Origin: Batkoa obscura
Lineage: Eukaryota; Entomophthoromycota; Entomophthoromycetes; Entomophthorales; Batkoaceae
Direction: 5' to 3'
Assembly (NCBI GenBank): GCA_030770535.1
Contig: JASVEC010000215.1
Location: 1-30,847 of the forward strand
Length of the DNA: 30,847 nt
Below the pieces are notes generated by a model. It did no database searches. It saw nothing but the letters and a program-made list of their open reading frames with translations, and had not been told where the DNA came from. A program made the position numbers and the translations under genes. Positions 10,454 to 20,109 of this stretch are shown here, piece by piece. Each line of letters begins with the position of its first letter. The stretch's first letter is position 1.

Positions 10454-11536
10454 TTAAAGTTTAGAAGAGACAGACTTAAATCCATTTGGATTCTTTTTTT
10501 GCCAACGCCAGAGATCATCACACATATCTTGTAAGCCACGCTTAGCTTTCCATCCCAATTCCTTCTGAGCTAAAGAAGGGTCTGCAACTACTTCGGCTAC
10601 GTCACCAGGTCTACGAGCAGCTATTTTATATGCTATTTTACGTTGACTAGCCTTTTCCATTGCTTGGATCATTTCTAATACAGAGTAGCCTCTCCCAGTT
10701 CCTAAATTATAGATCCAGCATCCATTATTACTTAGACTGGCTCCATTTTTAGGGAATCTACTAAGAGCATGCACATGCCCAAGAGCAAGATCAGTGACAT
10801 GAATGTAATCCCTGACACCTGTTCCATCTCTTGTTGGATAATCATTTCCAAAAACGTCAACTTGTTGAAGTTTACCAATAGCAACCTGAGATACATAAGG
10901 CATCAAGTTATTGGGAATACCATTCGGGACTTCACCAATATGGCCTGAAATATCAGCACCAACTGGGTTAAAATAGCGTAATAAAACGGCTGATAAATTT
11001 TTATTTCCGTTACAAGCGTCTTTTATGATTTCTTCATTAAATAGTTTGGTACGTCCATAAGGATTAGTGCACCCGGTTTTACTATTTTCATCTAAAGGCA
11101 ACTTTTCAGGAATACCGTAAACTGTTGCAGATGAAGAGAAAACAATACGATTAACTAAGTATTTTTCCATCAATTTCAATAAGATTACTGTTGTTCCAAT
11201 GTTAACAGAATAATACTCTAACGGAATCGTGCTTGATTCTCCAACTGCTTTCAAACCAGCAAAGTGAATTACAGCGTCAAATTTGTAAGTTTGAAATAAA
11301 GACTCAATTTTATTTTCATCTCTTAAATCGTATTTGTAGAACTTTAATTTTTTACCACCTAATTGTTCTACTCGTTTTAAGCTTTCCTCGCTACTGTTGC
11401 ATAGATTATCGACAACAACTACATTACAATTTAATTTGAGTAACTCCAAAACTGTGTGGCTACCAATGAACCCTGCTCCACCAGTGACTAAGATTACTGA
11501 TTGATTATTTAACTCGAACCCGTTTTGAATTTGCAT
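10454..11536 (-). CDS. GAL10: UDP-glucose 4-epimerase (Leloir pathway), 360 aa
   Basis: Interconverts UDP-galactose and UDP-glucose using bound NAD in the cytosol, in galactose breakdown and in supply of UDP-galactose for glycans. It is an intronless frame of 360 residues. The Rossmann-fold glycine motif GGAGFIG is at 19-25, the Asp-led segment DNLCNS at 43-48, HFAGLKAVGES at 91-101, the SSSATVYG catalytic stretch at 134-141, and the Tyr160/Lys164 pair in YGRTK. RPGDVAEVVADP lies in the C-terminal substrate region. The protein stops right after the epimerase fold and lacks the mutarotase half fused to it in yeast Gal10 (about 700 aa). It therefore resembles stand-alone GalE or fission-yeast Uge1. 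The start is the first ATG of the frame and leaves the usual short N-terminus before the fold. Confidence 0.95.
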   Translation of the reverse strand: MQIQNGFELNNQSVILVTGGAGFIGSHTVLELLKLNCNVVVVDNLCNSSEESLKRVEQLGGKKLKFYKYDLRDENKIESLFQTYKFDAVIHFAGLKAVGESSTIPLEYYSVNIGTTVILLKLMEKYLVNRIVFSSSATVYGIPEKLPLDENSKTGCTNPYGRTKLFNEEIIKDACNGNKNLSAVLLRYFNPVGADISGHIGEVPNGIPNNLMPYVSQVAIGKLQQVDVFGNDYPTRDGTGVRDYIHVTDLALGHVHALSRFPKNGASLSNNGCWIYNLGTGRGYSVLEMIQAMEKASQRKIAYKIAARRPGDVAEVVADPSLAQKELGWKAKRGLQDMCDDLWRWQKKNPNGFKSVSSKL

Positions 11537-11934
11537 AATAATTTTAACTAAAAGCTATTTACATGAAATTCTCAATTTTATTTGTTTAGTCCATCCAATC
11601 ATAAACCAGATTAAATTACATACATTGTAATATATTTTTAAATATTGATTTATTTTTAAACATTGATTTATTTTTAGTTTATAAGTTTAAAATAGGATTA
11701 TCAAAATGAAATTTAAAAAGTGTAGCTCATTGTGGAACTGTGTTTTCTATTCTTTAGTAGTATTTTTTTTAAAGGTTTTAAAAATGATATAAGCTAGTAA
11801 CTAAAACTTATATTAGATTAATATATTGTACCTTTCCTTTATATTTTATTTTGCAATTGATAATATCAAAATAAGTTAAAAGGTATGTCTAAAATAGTAT
11901 ACCCCAAAACTATTTAATAAAAACACTTGAGAAC
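11537..11934. other. Epimerase upstream region
   Basis: About 400 bases of AT-rich DNA between the epimerase start and the repeat island. There is a short direct repeat, ATTGATTTATTTTTA, near 11645-11675. It presumably holds the epimerase promoter, but I see no convincing element. Confidence 0.4.
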
Positions 11935-12553
11935 AAAAAATAGCTATTATAATTAGCTTCATTTTTAAGCTTTTGATTTTTTTTAAGTTTTTAAAGTCTT
12001 AAATTTTATATAATTTGTTTTAATAAATAAAAAGTAATATAAAAACAAAAGTACCCAATATAGTTTTAAGTTACTTTATTATAATTTATATTATAAGTTA
12101 ACAGAATTTCTACTAAATCCAATGGAAATCCACAGATTAACAAGGTTTTTACTAATATAACCTATATATTAATATTAATCAAAATTATAATATGTAAATA
12201 AATACATGTTTCTATGAAAATTTATTAAGAAATACTTGTTATTAACTGCTTTGTAGCCAACAGGGAAGATTTGTTACCAGATAAATAAATTACTTTAATG
12301 TTATAATTACATTATTAATATATCACCAGGTTGATAAATAGCTGCATGGGAGGAAGTGGTTAGTCCCAGAACTATAATTAACCATCTCTATATAATACAA
12401 GCAACATAATAATAATTTTTACTTATTATTACAACTACTTACTCTTTTGCTATTTATTAACTTAATTATTAATAAATTAAGTGGTGTTAACATTTAACAA
12501 TTTATTTTAATCATTTAGTAAACTACTTACTTGCTTAGTAAATATTGAAAATT

Positions 12554-13480
12554 TTAAATTGTTATTTTAGTAAGATAAACTGGAATTAATCTTTTGATTT
12601 CTCTATTTTCTATAGGCTCTATAACTTTAATTGGAACTATATCACTTTTTTTTTGGTTTATCAGATACTGAATAACAATATTAGCTATTACTATATTTGA
12701 TAAAATATAAATACTTTTTAATACCTTTGTGTTTCTTTCATACTTTTTAGGGATTATATCCATTTTCCCATTGTTAACAGTTGAGTTATCAATTCTGTTA
12801 TGTTCACAAATAAAAGTCTCAAATCTTAAAACTAATTGATCAATATTTTCTATTTTACTTGATGCTCAGCAAAAATAATAAGATCAACATTTAAGCTACT
12901 ATTTACTTTATAAATTTTTTTAAATATATAGTATAAACACTTTTAAGATTTAAAATAGCTTCCTATATCTGGCTATATATTAATTTTTGTAAACTTTTTA
13001 AGCAAAAACTTTCTTGCTATTAAATCAATTAAACAATCCTTTCCACATGCTGAATCATAACTCAGTATTTCAGATAAATACTTGAAATAAACTTTGTTTA
13101 TTGTTTTATCATTTTTTAAATATAAAATACCAAAGCCTAATACTGATATAGCTTGTTTATTATGATAATCTAAGTTTATTGGATTTGACTTTGTTTCTAT
13201 TTCCATATTTCGTTTAAAGTCTAAAATTACCATACAACTTTCGGGGGTATTTTTTTTGACTTCATTACTTTTTCCGTTTTTTAAGCACCATTTGAGCGGA
13301 AAAATCATCAGTGAAATCATTAAATACAAAAAAACACCCTCTCCTATTGCTTAATTTTTTGATAGTTTTATTAAATGTATTTTTTCGAGTATTAACACAA
13401 AATTTGTATAATTTATCTGATTTTTTTTATCTTTGTTTTATTTTCTATTGCTGTATTTATTTTATTTTAAAATGATTTTT
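12554..13480 (-). pseudogene. Family A transposase remnant (C-terminal half) in copy A1
   Basis: The minus strand keeps two open pieces. One spans 12973-13240 and contains MVILDFKRNMEI and SVLGFGILYLK, the first catalytic Asp region. The other spans 12554-12763 and matches the basic C-terminal tail ending PVYLTKI. Between them the WAD motif is no longer readable and the HGKS-DGHFG segment is deleted. MITE copy 3 interrupts the frame at about 13242. It is useful as an independent witness that the family's C-terminal tail continues past the point where the frame stops in the copy at 29064. Confidence 0.7.
13242..13346 (+). mobile_element. MITE copy 3 (family C), inside transposon A1
   Basis: Opens GGGGGTATTTTTTTTGAC and closes AAAAACACCCTCTCC around the core TTAAGCACCATTTGAGCGG. 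The flanking transposase sequence on both sides resumes the alignment to the copy at 29570-29600, so the insertion point is defined within a few bases. Confidence 0.85.
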
Positions 13481-13489
13481 TTATAACTA

Positions 13490-13594
13490 TATGGGAGTGT
13501 CTTTTTTGACTTCATTATTTTTTCCATTTTTTAAGTGCTATTTAAGTGGAAATTTTGTTAGTAAGATTCTTAAATACAAAAATACACCCCCATA
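13490..13594 (+). mobile_element. MITE copy 4 (family C), best-preserved ends
   Basis: 105 bp from TATGGGAGTGTC to ACACCCCCATA, with near-perfect terminal inverted repeats. If the outer TA on each side is the target duplication, the element proper is TGGG...CCCA. It interrupts transposon A1. Confidence 0.88.
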
Positions 13595-13614
13595 TTTAAT
13601 ATATAAAAGCATAA

Positions 13615-13668
13615 CTTTTTAAATAATATTTAAAAAACGAATAAAGCGATAAAACTAAAAAACATTCC
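13615..13668 (-). mobile_element. MITE fragment (family C), half element
   Basis: A decayed right half in reverse orientation: a TTTAAAAAACGAATAAAGCG segment followed by AAAAAACATTCCTATA. The left half is missing. It lies directly beside copy 4 in opposite orientation. Confidence 0.5.
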
Positions 13669-13792
13669 TATATCTTTAATAATAAGTCATAATATCAGCA
13701 TTTTATTATTAATTATTTTTGAATGTCTATATTGATTTTCACACATCAAATCTAAAACTTTTGTATTTGTTAAAAAAATATATTTATATAAG

Positions 13793-13895
13793 ATGGGAGT
13801 GTTTTTCTGGCTTTATTACTTTTTCCATCTTTCAAATGCTATTTGAGTGGAAAAATTGTTAGTAAAGTTCTTAAACACAAAAATACATCCCCATA
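13793..13895 (+). mobile_element. MITE copy 5 (family C), inside transposon A1
   Basis: Opens GATGGGAGTGTTTTTCTGG and closes ACAAAAATACATCCCCATA with the core AATGCTATTTGAGTGG. Transposon A1 sequence (5' coding edge and leader) continues immediately to its right. Confidence 0.85.
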
Positions 13896-14293
13896 TGTTT
13901 TTTCCTATTGTATTAAAGTTTTAAAAATTCCGTTTCGAAGTTTAGTTATAAAAGCTTACGTTTTGTTTTTCTTTTTGTTTTTGTTTCAATAAAAGATAAA
14001 GTTAAACAATTATATATTTATTAAATATTTAATAAAAATAACATAAAACATATAATCTAAAAAAATAGTTATTTAAAAAAAGAAGATAATCAAAGCAAGT
14101 CTTCTAAGTTTAATTCTTTAAATTTTAATCTTTCTAAATTTAATTAATCCTATATTAAGGACTTACAAATTTAAAACTTGGATTAATTTTTAACTAAATT
14201 CTGAAACTAATTCAGATATTCCCATACTTCAGTTAAAACTAAGTTTTTATTAACCAATTTAATAACTTTTTAACATAGCATAGAATATTAGAA

Positions 14294-14398
14294 TATGGGG
14301 ATGTATTTTTGTATTCAAGAATTTTACTAGTAATTTTTCTGCTCAAACAGTGCTTCAGAGATGGAAGAAGTAATGAACCCAAAAAAAACACCCTCATA
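14294..14398 (-). mobile_element. MITE copy 6 (family C)
   Basis: 105 bp, reverse orientation, from TATGGGGATGTATTTTTG to AAAAAAACACCCTCATA. It lies about 70 bases outside the end of transposon A1. Confidence 0.87.
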
Positions 14399-14556
14399 TA
14401 ACTCATAATCACTGATATATATTTGAATATAATTAATATTTTAAACTAATATTTTTTAATTCAAAATATTTAGTTGTTTTTAAATTGGATTGTTTATTAT
14501 GAGTTTATTTAAATAAATGTAATTATTACAGTATTGTAATTTAAACTTATTATAAG

Positions 14557-15027
14557 TGTAAAGTACAAAATCTGGTACTCAGGGTTTGAAGTCAAAAGCA
14601 GTTATTAGTTGGTTGACTAGCTGTAAGTCGAAAGATATCAGTTTATATGACTAAGATAGACTTGAATTATGAAGAACAGCACGTAATATGCTACAGACTA
14701 TGTAAGACAAGTAGAATAGACAATACTACTGTAAAATCTACGTGAAACATTATCAGAAAGGTTTAGTGGCTTTATTAAATCTACGAGATATCAGGGAATA
14801 ATCCAATCAAAAAGACTCAAGTTATTATGTTCTAAAATCTCTTCTATACTTCAACAAGTATGGATATCAAAGCAGAAAGATAATGTCCTTCGTAATCACA
14901 TGATAGAAATTCTCATAGCAAATCAAAATAAGACTTGGGATTGATTGTCTCCGAACTCGAGAACACAACGACTTAAGTGACTATTATGTTATAATCAATT
15001 ATAGAGCTGAGAAAGCGGTATCTCACA
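14557..15027 (+). repeat. Family B repeat, copy B1 (TG...CA element, possible solo LTR)
   Basis: A roughly 470-bp non-coding repeat, almost identical over its length to copy B3 in reverse orientation and clearly more diverged from B2. It begins TGT and ends CACA. No open frame of note. Length, TG...CA ends and short inverted termini would fit a solo LTR, but a non-autonomous TIR element is also possible. High identity to B3 argues for recent spread or recent duplication. Confidence 0.75.
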
Positions 15028-15320
15028 GAAACTTATCTCCAGAATTGCCAGATTCCAATTAAGAACATGCCAAATAAAATAATGTATTTTATGTAAAATT
15101 AATTTAAATAGAAAAGTTTCAGAATTGATTTAAGTTTTTAGTAACTTTCAATAATTTAACAAAGTAATAAAACTATAAAAACTAATTTTATAGTCTATAT
15201 CTTCGTTATTCAAACATTATATTTTGTTTTTACTAAAACTTTCACTTTTAACTTGATTTGTTTTTTATTATGTTTATTTTTATTATTTCATATAATTTAT
15301 TTTAGTTATATGAATTAATT
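15028..15320. other. AT-rich spacer within the repeat island
   Basis: About 290 bases without an open frame or a clear repeat match. It could be an unrecognisable part of transposon copy A2, which begins just to its right. Confidence 0.4.
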
Positions 15321-15433
15321 TATGGGGATGTGTTTTTTCATTTAAGAATTTTATTACAATCTTTCCACTCAAATAGTGCTTAAAAAATGGAAAATTTGTT
15401 AATAAAATACTTACACAAAAATACACACCTATA
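15321..15433. mobile_element. MITE copy 7 (family C), inverted-duplicate chimera
   Basis: The left part, from TATGGGGATGTG to AATGGAAAA, is a reverse-orientation half element. From TTTGTTAATAAAATACTTAC to ACACACCTATA the sequence is the same half in forward orientation. Both ends therefore derive from one end of the normal MITE, and the central half with the GACTTCATTAC word is absent. Confidence 0.7.
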
Positions 15434-15817
15434 TCAGTTTTTATTAAATTTAAAAAACTTAAATAAAAGGCTTATTTTTATTATTATTTTGAATAATTGA
15501 TAGTAATAAGTATTTTAATAATTTAAGAAATAAAGTAACAGCTAGGTTAATATTTTTCAAACATATATTAAATAATTTTGAAAATGTAGCAAAAAAAAAC
15601 AGGCTTTTATATGTATGTATTTAATATATATAAAAAGCTATTTGAAAATGAAATAAATACAGGGATAAAAAATAAAAACAAATTCAATAAAGTTAAATTA
15701 TTATAATAAGCAAGCTATATTAGTATTAAAGTTTAACATTTTATATTTAAAGAATAACAAATTAATAAGCAAAGTTTATTTTAGTTATTTATCTAAAATA
15801 TTAAATTATAATTCGTA

Positions 15818-15920
15818 TATGGGGATGTTTTTTTGGTTTCATTGCTTTTTCCATGTTTTAAGCGGTATTTGAGTAGAATAATTGTTAGTAAAATCCTTAA
15901 ACAAAAAATACACCTCCATA
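15818..15920 (+). mobile_element. MITE copy 8 (family C), inside transposon A2
   Basis: 103 bp from TATGGGGATGTTTTTTTGG to AATACACCTCCATA. It splits transposon A2 at the position equivalent to the ATTCAGCATATG site at 28260-28269, where a full family A copy is inserted in another copy. Confidence 0.88.
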
Positions 15921-15928
15921 TATAGAAG

Positions 15929-16392
15929 TGTGAAATCTGGTACTCAGGGTTTGGAGTCAAGAACAGCTATTTCTAGGTTGACTACACTATAAGTCGAAAG
16001 GTCTTAGTTTATGTGACTAAGATAGACTTGCATTATGAGGAATAGCACGTAATAGGTTACAAGCTATATAAGACAAATAGAATAGACAATACTAATGTAA
16101 AAGCTACGTAAAATACTATTAAGAAAGCTTAGTGGCTTTATTAAATATTCGAGATGTCAGCGAATAATTCGGTTAAAAAGCCTCAAGCTATTATGTTTTA
16201 GAATCTCTTTTATACTCCGATAAGTATAAATATCAAAACGAGGGGAGAATATTCTTTGAGACGAAGATAGAAATTCTCATATCAAATCAAACTAAGAACG
16301 TGGGATTGATTTTCTCTGAATTCAAGAACACAACAGCTTAGGTGATTGTTATGCTGTAATTGACCATGAGACTGACAAAGCGATATTTCACA
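15929..16392 (+). repeat. Family B repeat, copy B2 (TG...CA element, possible solo LTR)
   Basis: 464 bp from TGTGAAATCTGG to GCGATATTTCACA. The flanks carry GAAG on both sides (15925-15928 and 16393-16396), a 4-bp target duplication. It lies inside transposon A2, just right of MITE copy 8. It is the most diverged of the three copies and hence probably the oldest. Confidence 0.8.
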
Positions 16393-16970
16393 GAAGACTG
16401 CTTAATTGAGTTAATATTTAAAAAGCTTGTAAAAATTAATATATAGGCAGATATAAAAAATTATCTTAAATCTTAAAAGTTCTTGTGTTATATAGAAAAA
16501 TTTATAAAATAAATAAAAGTTTTAATTTTATTTTTTTTGCCAAGCATCATTGAGAAAATATAATTGATAAGCATTTTTGAAATTTTTATTTCTAAGCGTA
16601 GTAAATTTAATACCTCAACTAATAATAATAATAATAAAACAGATATAATTTTTAAAATATAAAAATATAAAATATAAAAATGAAAAATAAAAAAGAGTAT
16701 AAAATATTAAAATATGTTTGTATTTTACCAAATATAACGAGTTGTATTACCATCCAATATTTGATAAATAAATAGAAAGTAATATAGTTTCAATTAAGGT
16801 TATAAAGTTTATAAAAATTAAAAAACCAGCCCTAAGGTTATTTTGTAAAAATAGCAGAAAATTTGAAATTACAATATTTACCAAGCAAGTAAATAGTTTA
16901 TTAAACGATATAAATTAACTACTAAATGCTAATATTACTTAAATAATTAATAACTAAGTTAATAAATAGT

Positions 16971-17434
16971 TGTGAAATGTCGCTTTCTCAGCTCTATAAT
17001 TGATTATAACATAATAGTCACTTAAGTCGTTGTGTTCTCGAGTTCGGAGACAATCAATCCCAAGTCTTATTTTGATTTGCTATGAGAATTTCTATCATGT
17101 GATTACGAAGGACATTATCTTTCTGCTTTGATATCCATACTTGTTGAAGTATAGAAGAGATTTTAGAACATAATAACTTGAGTCTTTTTGATTGGATTAT
17201 TCCCTGATATCTCGTAGATTTAATAAAGCCACTAAACCTTTCTGATAATGTTTCACGTAGATTTTACAGTAGTATTGTCTATTCTACTTGTCTTACATAG
17301 TCTGTAGCATATTACGTGCTGTTCTTCATAATTCAAGTCTATCTTAGTCATATAAACTAATATCTTTCGACTTACAGCTAGTCAACCAACTAATAACTGC
17401 TTTTGACTCCAAACCCTGAGTACCAGATTTCACA
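16971..17434 (-). repeat. Family B repeat, copy B3 (TG...CA element, possible solo LTR)
   Basis: 464 bp, reverse orientation, from TGTGAAATGTCGC to CCAGATTTCACA. TAGT flanks both sides (16967-16970 and 17435-17438). The related transposon copy at 28268-30738 carries the unoccupied version of this site with a single TAGT (minus strand, near 28695). Near identity to B1 points to recent activity. Confidence 0.85.
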
Positions 17435-17752
17435 TAGTCAAAGAGTAAATAATTTTAATAATAATTAAAAATTATCATTATATTGTTCGTATTACATAAG
17501 AATGGTTAATTATGATTTTAAAACTAACTGTTTCTTTTTATGCAGCTATTTATCAACCTGGTAATATATTAATAATGTAATTATAACATTGAAGTAATTC
17601 ATTTACTTAGTAACGGATCTGTAACATTGGCTATAAAGCAGTCAATAATAAATGTTTTTTAATAAAGTTTTATAAAAATATTTATTTAGTTACATATTAT
17701 AATTTCGATTAATATTAATATATAGGTTATATTAATAAAACTTTTACTTATA

Positions 17753-17850
17753 TATTGGGGTGTTTCTTTGACTTCGTCACTTTTTCCATCTTTTAAGCAC
17801 TGTTTGAGTGGAAAAATTGCAAAATTCCTATACAAAAATATATCCACATA
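17753..17850 (+). mobile_element. MITE copy 9 (family C)
   Basis: 98 bp from TATTGGGGTGTTTC to ATATATCCACATA with the core TTAAGCACTGTTTGAGTGG. It abuts or interrupts the 3' end of transposon A2. Confidence 0.82.
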
Positions 17851-18082
17851 TCAGTTTTTGTAGTTTTAAAATCTCATGTATCTAAAAAATGCTGATAAAT
17901 TTATTAATAAAAGAGCCAAAATTGAATTTTTATTTTTAATATTAGACTATTATATTTTTTATTATTTTTTACTTTCAATTGAAATATTTAAATATAGAAC
18001 TTACAAACTATATTATATAATTTTAGCTCTTAAAAAACTAAAATTTTTGATTTTATAATAGAAGTAAGAAATATATTTTATA

Positions 18083-18179
18083 TATGGTGATGTTTTTGTG
18101 TAGGGATCTTACTAACAATTTTTCTGCTCAAATGGCGCTTAAAAGATGGAAAAAGTGATGAAGCCAAAAAAACCCTATA
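18083..18179 (-). mobile_element. MITE copy 10 (family C)
   Basis: Reverse orientation, about 97 bp, from TATGGTGATGTTTTTGTG to AAAAAAACCCTATA with the core CTCAAATGGCGCTTAAAAG. The ends are moderately decayed. Confidence 0.8.
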
Positions 18180-18733
18180 TTAGACTATTGTAATTAAAAA
18201 ACATCCCAAGTATCATTACTCTATAAAAGTATTCAAATTTAAAATTTTAACTTTAAAGCTAAAATGAAACATCAAATATTTATAATTTTTTATATTACAG
18301 TTTATGTTTTTATAAATAAAAGATCCTTTACCATATAATTTATTTAATTATAAAGTTATAGCAATGTTACAATTTTGTTTACTTTATGAACTTAAAATCA
18401 TAATGAAACGTTCTAGTAAGATTCTCGTATATATAAAATTCTAGTTGTGTTAATATCAATCATAGTTTTATGAAACAATTACATTTTCGATTGGTAATAT
18501 TCTCAATAGACTTTATCATTGTTTTACTAGAATTGTTATACCATATATTTAATAATACTATTTTTAAACATTAAAATAATAAATATTCATTTGACTTGAT
18601 TTTCCCTAATTAACCAATAATTTCAAAAGCAACACTAAATTAACAAACTAAGATGAATTTGGGATATTCTTTGAAAGAGAGAATAATAAAATAGGTCTTT
18701 CTTTTCTAGTTCATATTAAAGAGCCTAGTAACA
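18180..18733. other. Upstream region of RPL38
   Basis: About 550 AT-rich bases without a recognised gene. The part just before 18734 should hold the ribosomal-protein promoter, but I see no motif I would commit to. Confidence 0.4.
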
Positions 18734-19177
18734 ATGGTAATACATCCATCCTTTAATCAAATAACAAAGCAATCGATAAAACGATAGAAAAATAATGTTA
18801 GACGATATGTTAAAATTTCTTTGCTCATTTTCAAATTATTTCAAGTGCTAAATTAACATATAAAAAGCCTAAGCAGGTTAGTGACATTAAACAATTCCTT
18901 GAAATTGCCCGTCGTGCCGACGCCAAATGTAAGTGGTTTAAAGAAGTTTATGAGAAATAGTTATTAATTTTTACCAAAGCCGCTCGTGTTAAGAAGAATG
19001 GAAAACAAATTAAATTTAAGGTCCGTTGTTCTAAATACCTTTACACCCTTGTTGTAAATGACGCTACCAAAGCTGAAAAGCTTAAGCAATCCCTTCCTCC
19101 AAGTAAGCTTAAAATTGTTTTCAATCTATTTTTTATAACTCCTTTTAGATCTTGAAGTCACTACCGTTAAGAACTAA
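18734..19177 (+). CDS. RPL38: 60S ribosomal protein eL38, four exons
   Basis: Structural protein of the large ribosomal subunit. Proposed exons are 18734-18736 (ATG only), 18868-18928, 18980-19102 and 19149-19177, giving 70 aa, the normal family length. Family words are clear: [18 protein letters not shown] across the second junction, [20 protein letters not shown] in exon 3, [11 protein letters not shown] at its end and NLEV after the last intron. The conserved frame opens with CCTAAGCAG (PKQ), so only the initiator Met is missing. ATG followed directly by GTAATA, 131 bases upstream, supplies it with a donor site. A first intron right after the start is common in fungal ribosomal-protein genes. 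That first exon is the only uncertain part. No frame of the gene is long enough to be noticed without splicing. Confidence 0.88.
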
Positions 19178-20109
19178 GTGTTCCTAAAATTGGCTAAATA
19201 AATTAAATTAATTTATAAAGATTGAACTATAAAAGTGGATTAAAGTTACTAATTATCGTTATTAAAAAATCAGTTTACATATTAAGAAATTTGAAGCTAT
19301 TTTATAGAGATTATTCTGACCAAAATATTATTGGGATAGATCAATTTGGATAGGATTGTAGATATTTAGGTTTTGAAACTCATAATTTTTTATTACAAGT
19401 TTATGGAGCTAAGATTTAATTATAACATTAAGAAAATATTATAAAAAGGTGAGAGTACATTTGTTTAAATTAAGGTAGTTCAGTAGCTTAAACTCACCCA
19501 TTAAATAGATTATACACTTGTTTCGGTTTTATCAATAAATTATAATACTTTTTTTTAGCTATTTCAATAACGATTTGATGACATTACACACATATATTGA
19601 GGTCGAAAACTACAATAGCAATGAATGGTATTGGATATCTATAATACTTTAAAGTTTAGTTTTGAATTTGCTAATAGAGTTTTATCACTCAAAAGTATGA
19701 AAAAGCTATCTAATAATAGATTAATTATATTTTAATAAACTCTAGCTATACTTGGCATTAAGGTTTTATCTGTAAAGTTATGTTTCGTTAATAAAAACAT
19801 GTATTTTTATCTTTCATCTAAATCTATGCTTTCTTTATTTCTTTATTTTGATAAAAGTACTTTAATATCTTAAGATTATCGGGATTTCTAGTTTTTTAAT
19901 ATATTTTATAGTAAAACTAATATCCTTTGTCTTACTAACATGTACAAACTTGGAATTTTAATTATTTAATATTATAGTTTTAGTATTTTAAAGATTTATA
20001 AATCCATAAAGTTGAATTCGGCTATTTAAATTTTATAGTCCAATCAAAAAGAATAATAGTTCAAATTCACAGATTCACAGGAGGATCTCAATCAACTTTT
20101 CTTTTAAAA
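19178..20109. other. Intergenic region, nothing recognised
   Basis: About 930 AT-rich bases with scattered stops in all frames. No tRNA-like fold, repeat copy or protein motif was found. Confidence 0.5.

Larger units (their letters stand above)
11935..14226 (-). mobile_element. Family A DNA transposon, old copy A1, broken
   Basis: Found by alignment by eye to the fuller copy at 28268-30738. Matching blocks cover the 3' end and 3' UTR (about 11940-12550), the transposase C-terminal half (12554-13480), a piece of its N-terminal part (13670-13790), and the 5' UTR with the outer end TTCCCATA at 14219-14226. Compared with that copy it lacks about 80 bases of the catalytic domain near 12855 and much of the N-terminal coding part. 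MITE copies 3, 4 and 5 are inserted in it. Many substitutions and stops are present, so it is an old dead copy. Confidence 0.75.
15434..17752 (+). mobile_element. Family A DNA transposon, old copy A2, broken and heavily invaded
   Basis: Blocks matching the copy at 28268-30738 run in order on the + strand. They are the CxxC-region neighbourhood (15520-15680), the SVLGF region to the HDSAY region (15700-15815), the WAD to DGHFG region (16393-16640), the basic tail (16700-16900) and the 3' UTR (16900-17752). MITE copy 8 and repeats B2 and B3 are inserted in it. Many stops and small gaps are present, and one stop replaces the Trp of the WAD motif. The 5' part is missing or unrecognisable. It is among the oldest copies in the window. 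Confidence 0.75.

Noticed and set aside
14557-17434. Inverted B1/B3 pair as the two long ends of one composite element
   Set aside because: B3 has its own 4-bp flanking duplication and a matching empty site, so it entered as a single 464-bp unit.
17876-18058. 60-codon hydrophobic + strand frame between MITE copies 9 and 10
   Set aside because: Composition is what AT-rich DNA gives by chance (Ile, Leu, Phe, Tyr, Lys). No motif, promoter or homologous copy elsewhere in the window.
11935-18180. CRISPR-like array of repeated 100-bp units
   Set aside because: The repeated units are dispersed in both orientations, have inverted termini and interrupt other elements. They are MITEs, and the host is eukaryotic.
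19470-19510. tRNA-like word GGTAGTTCAGTAGCTTAAACTCACCC
   Set aside because: It does not fold into acceptor, D, anticodon and T arms, and no GGTTCGA-type T loop follows.
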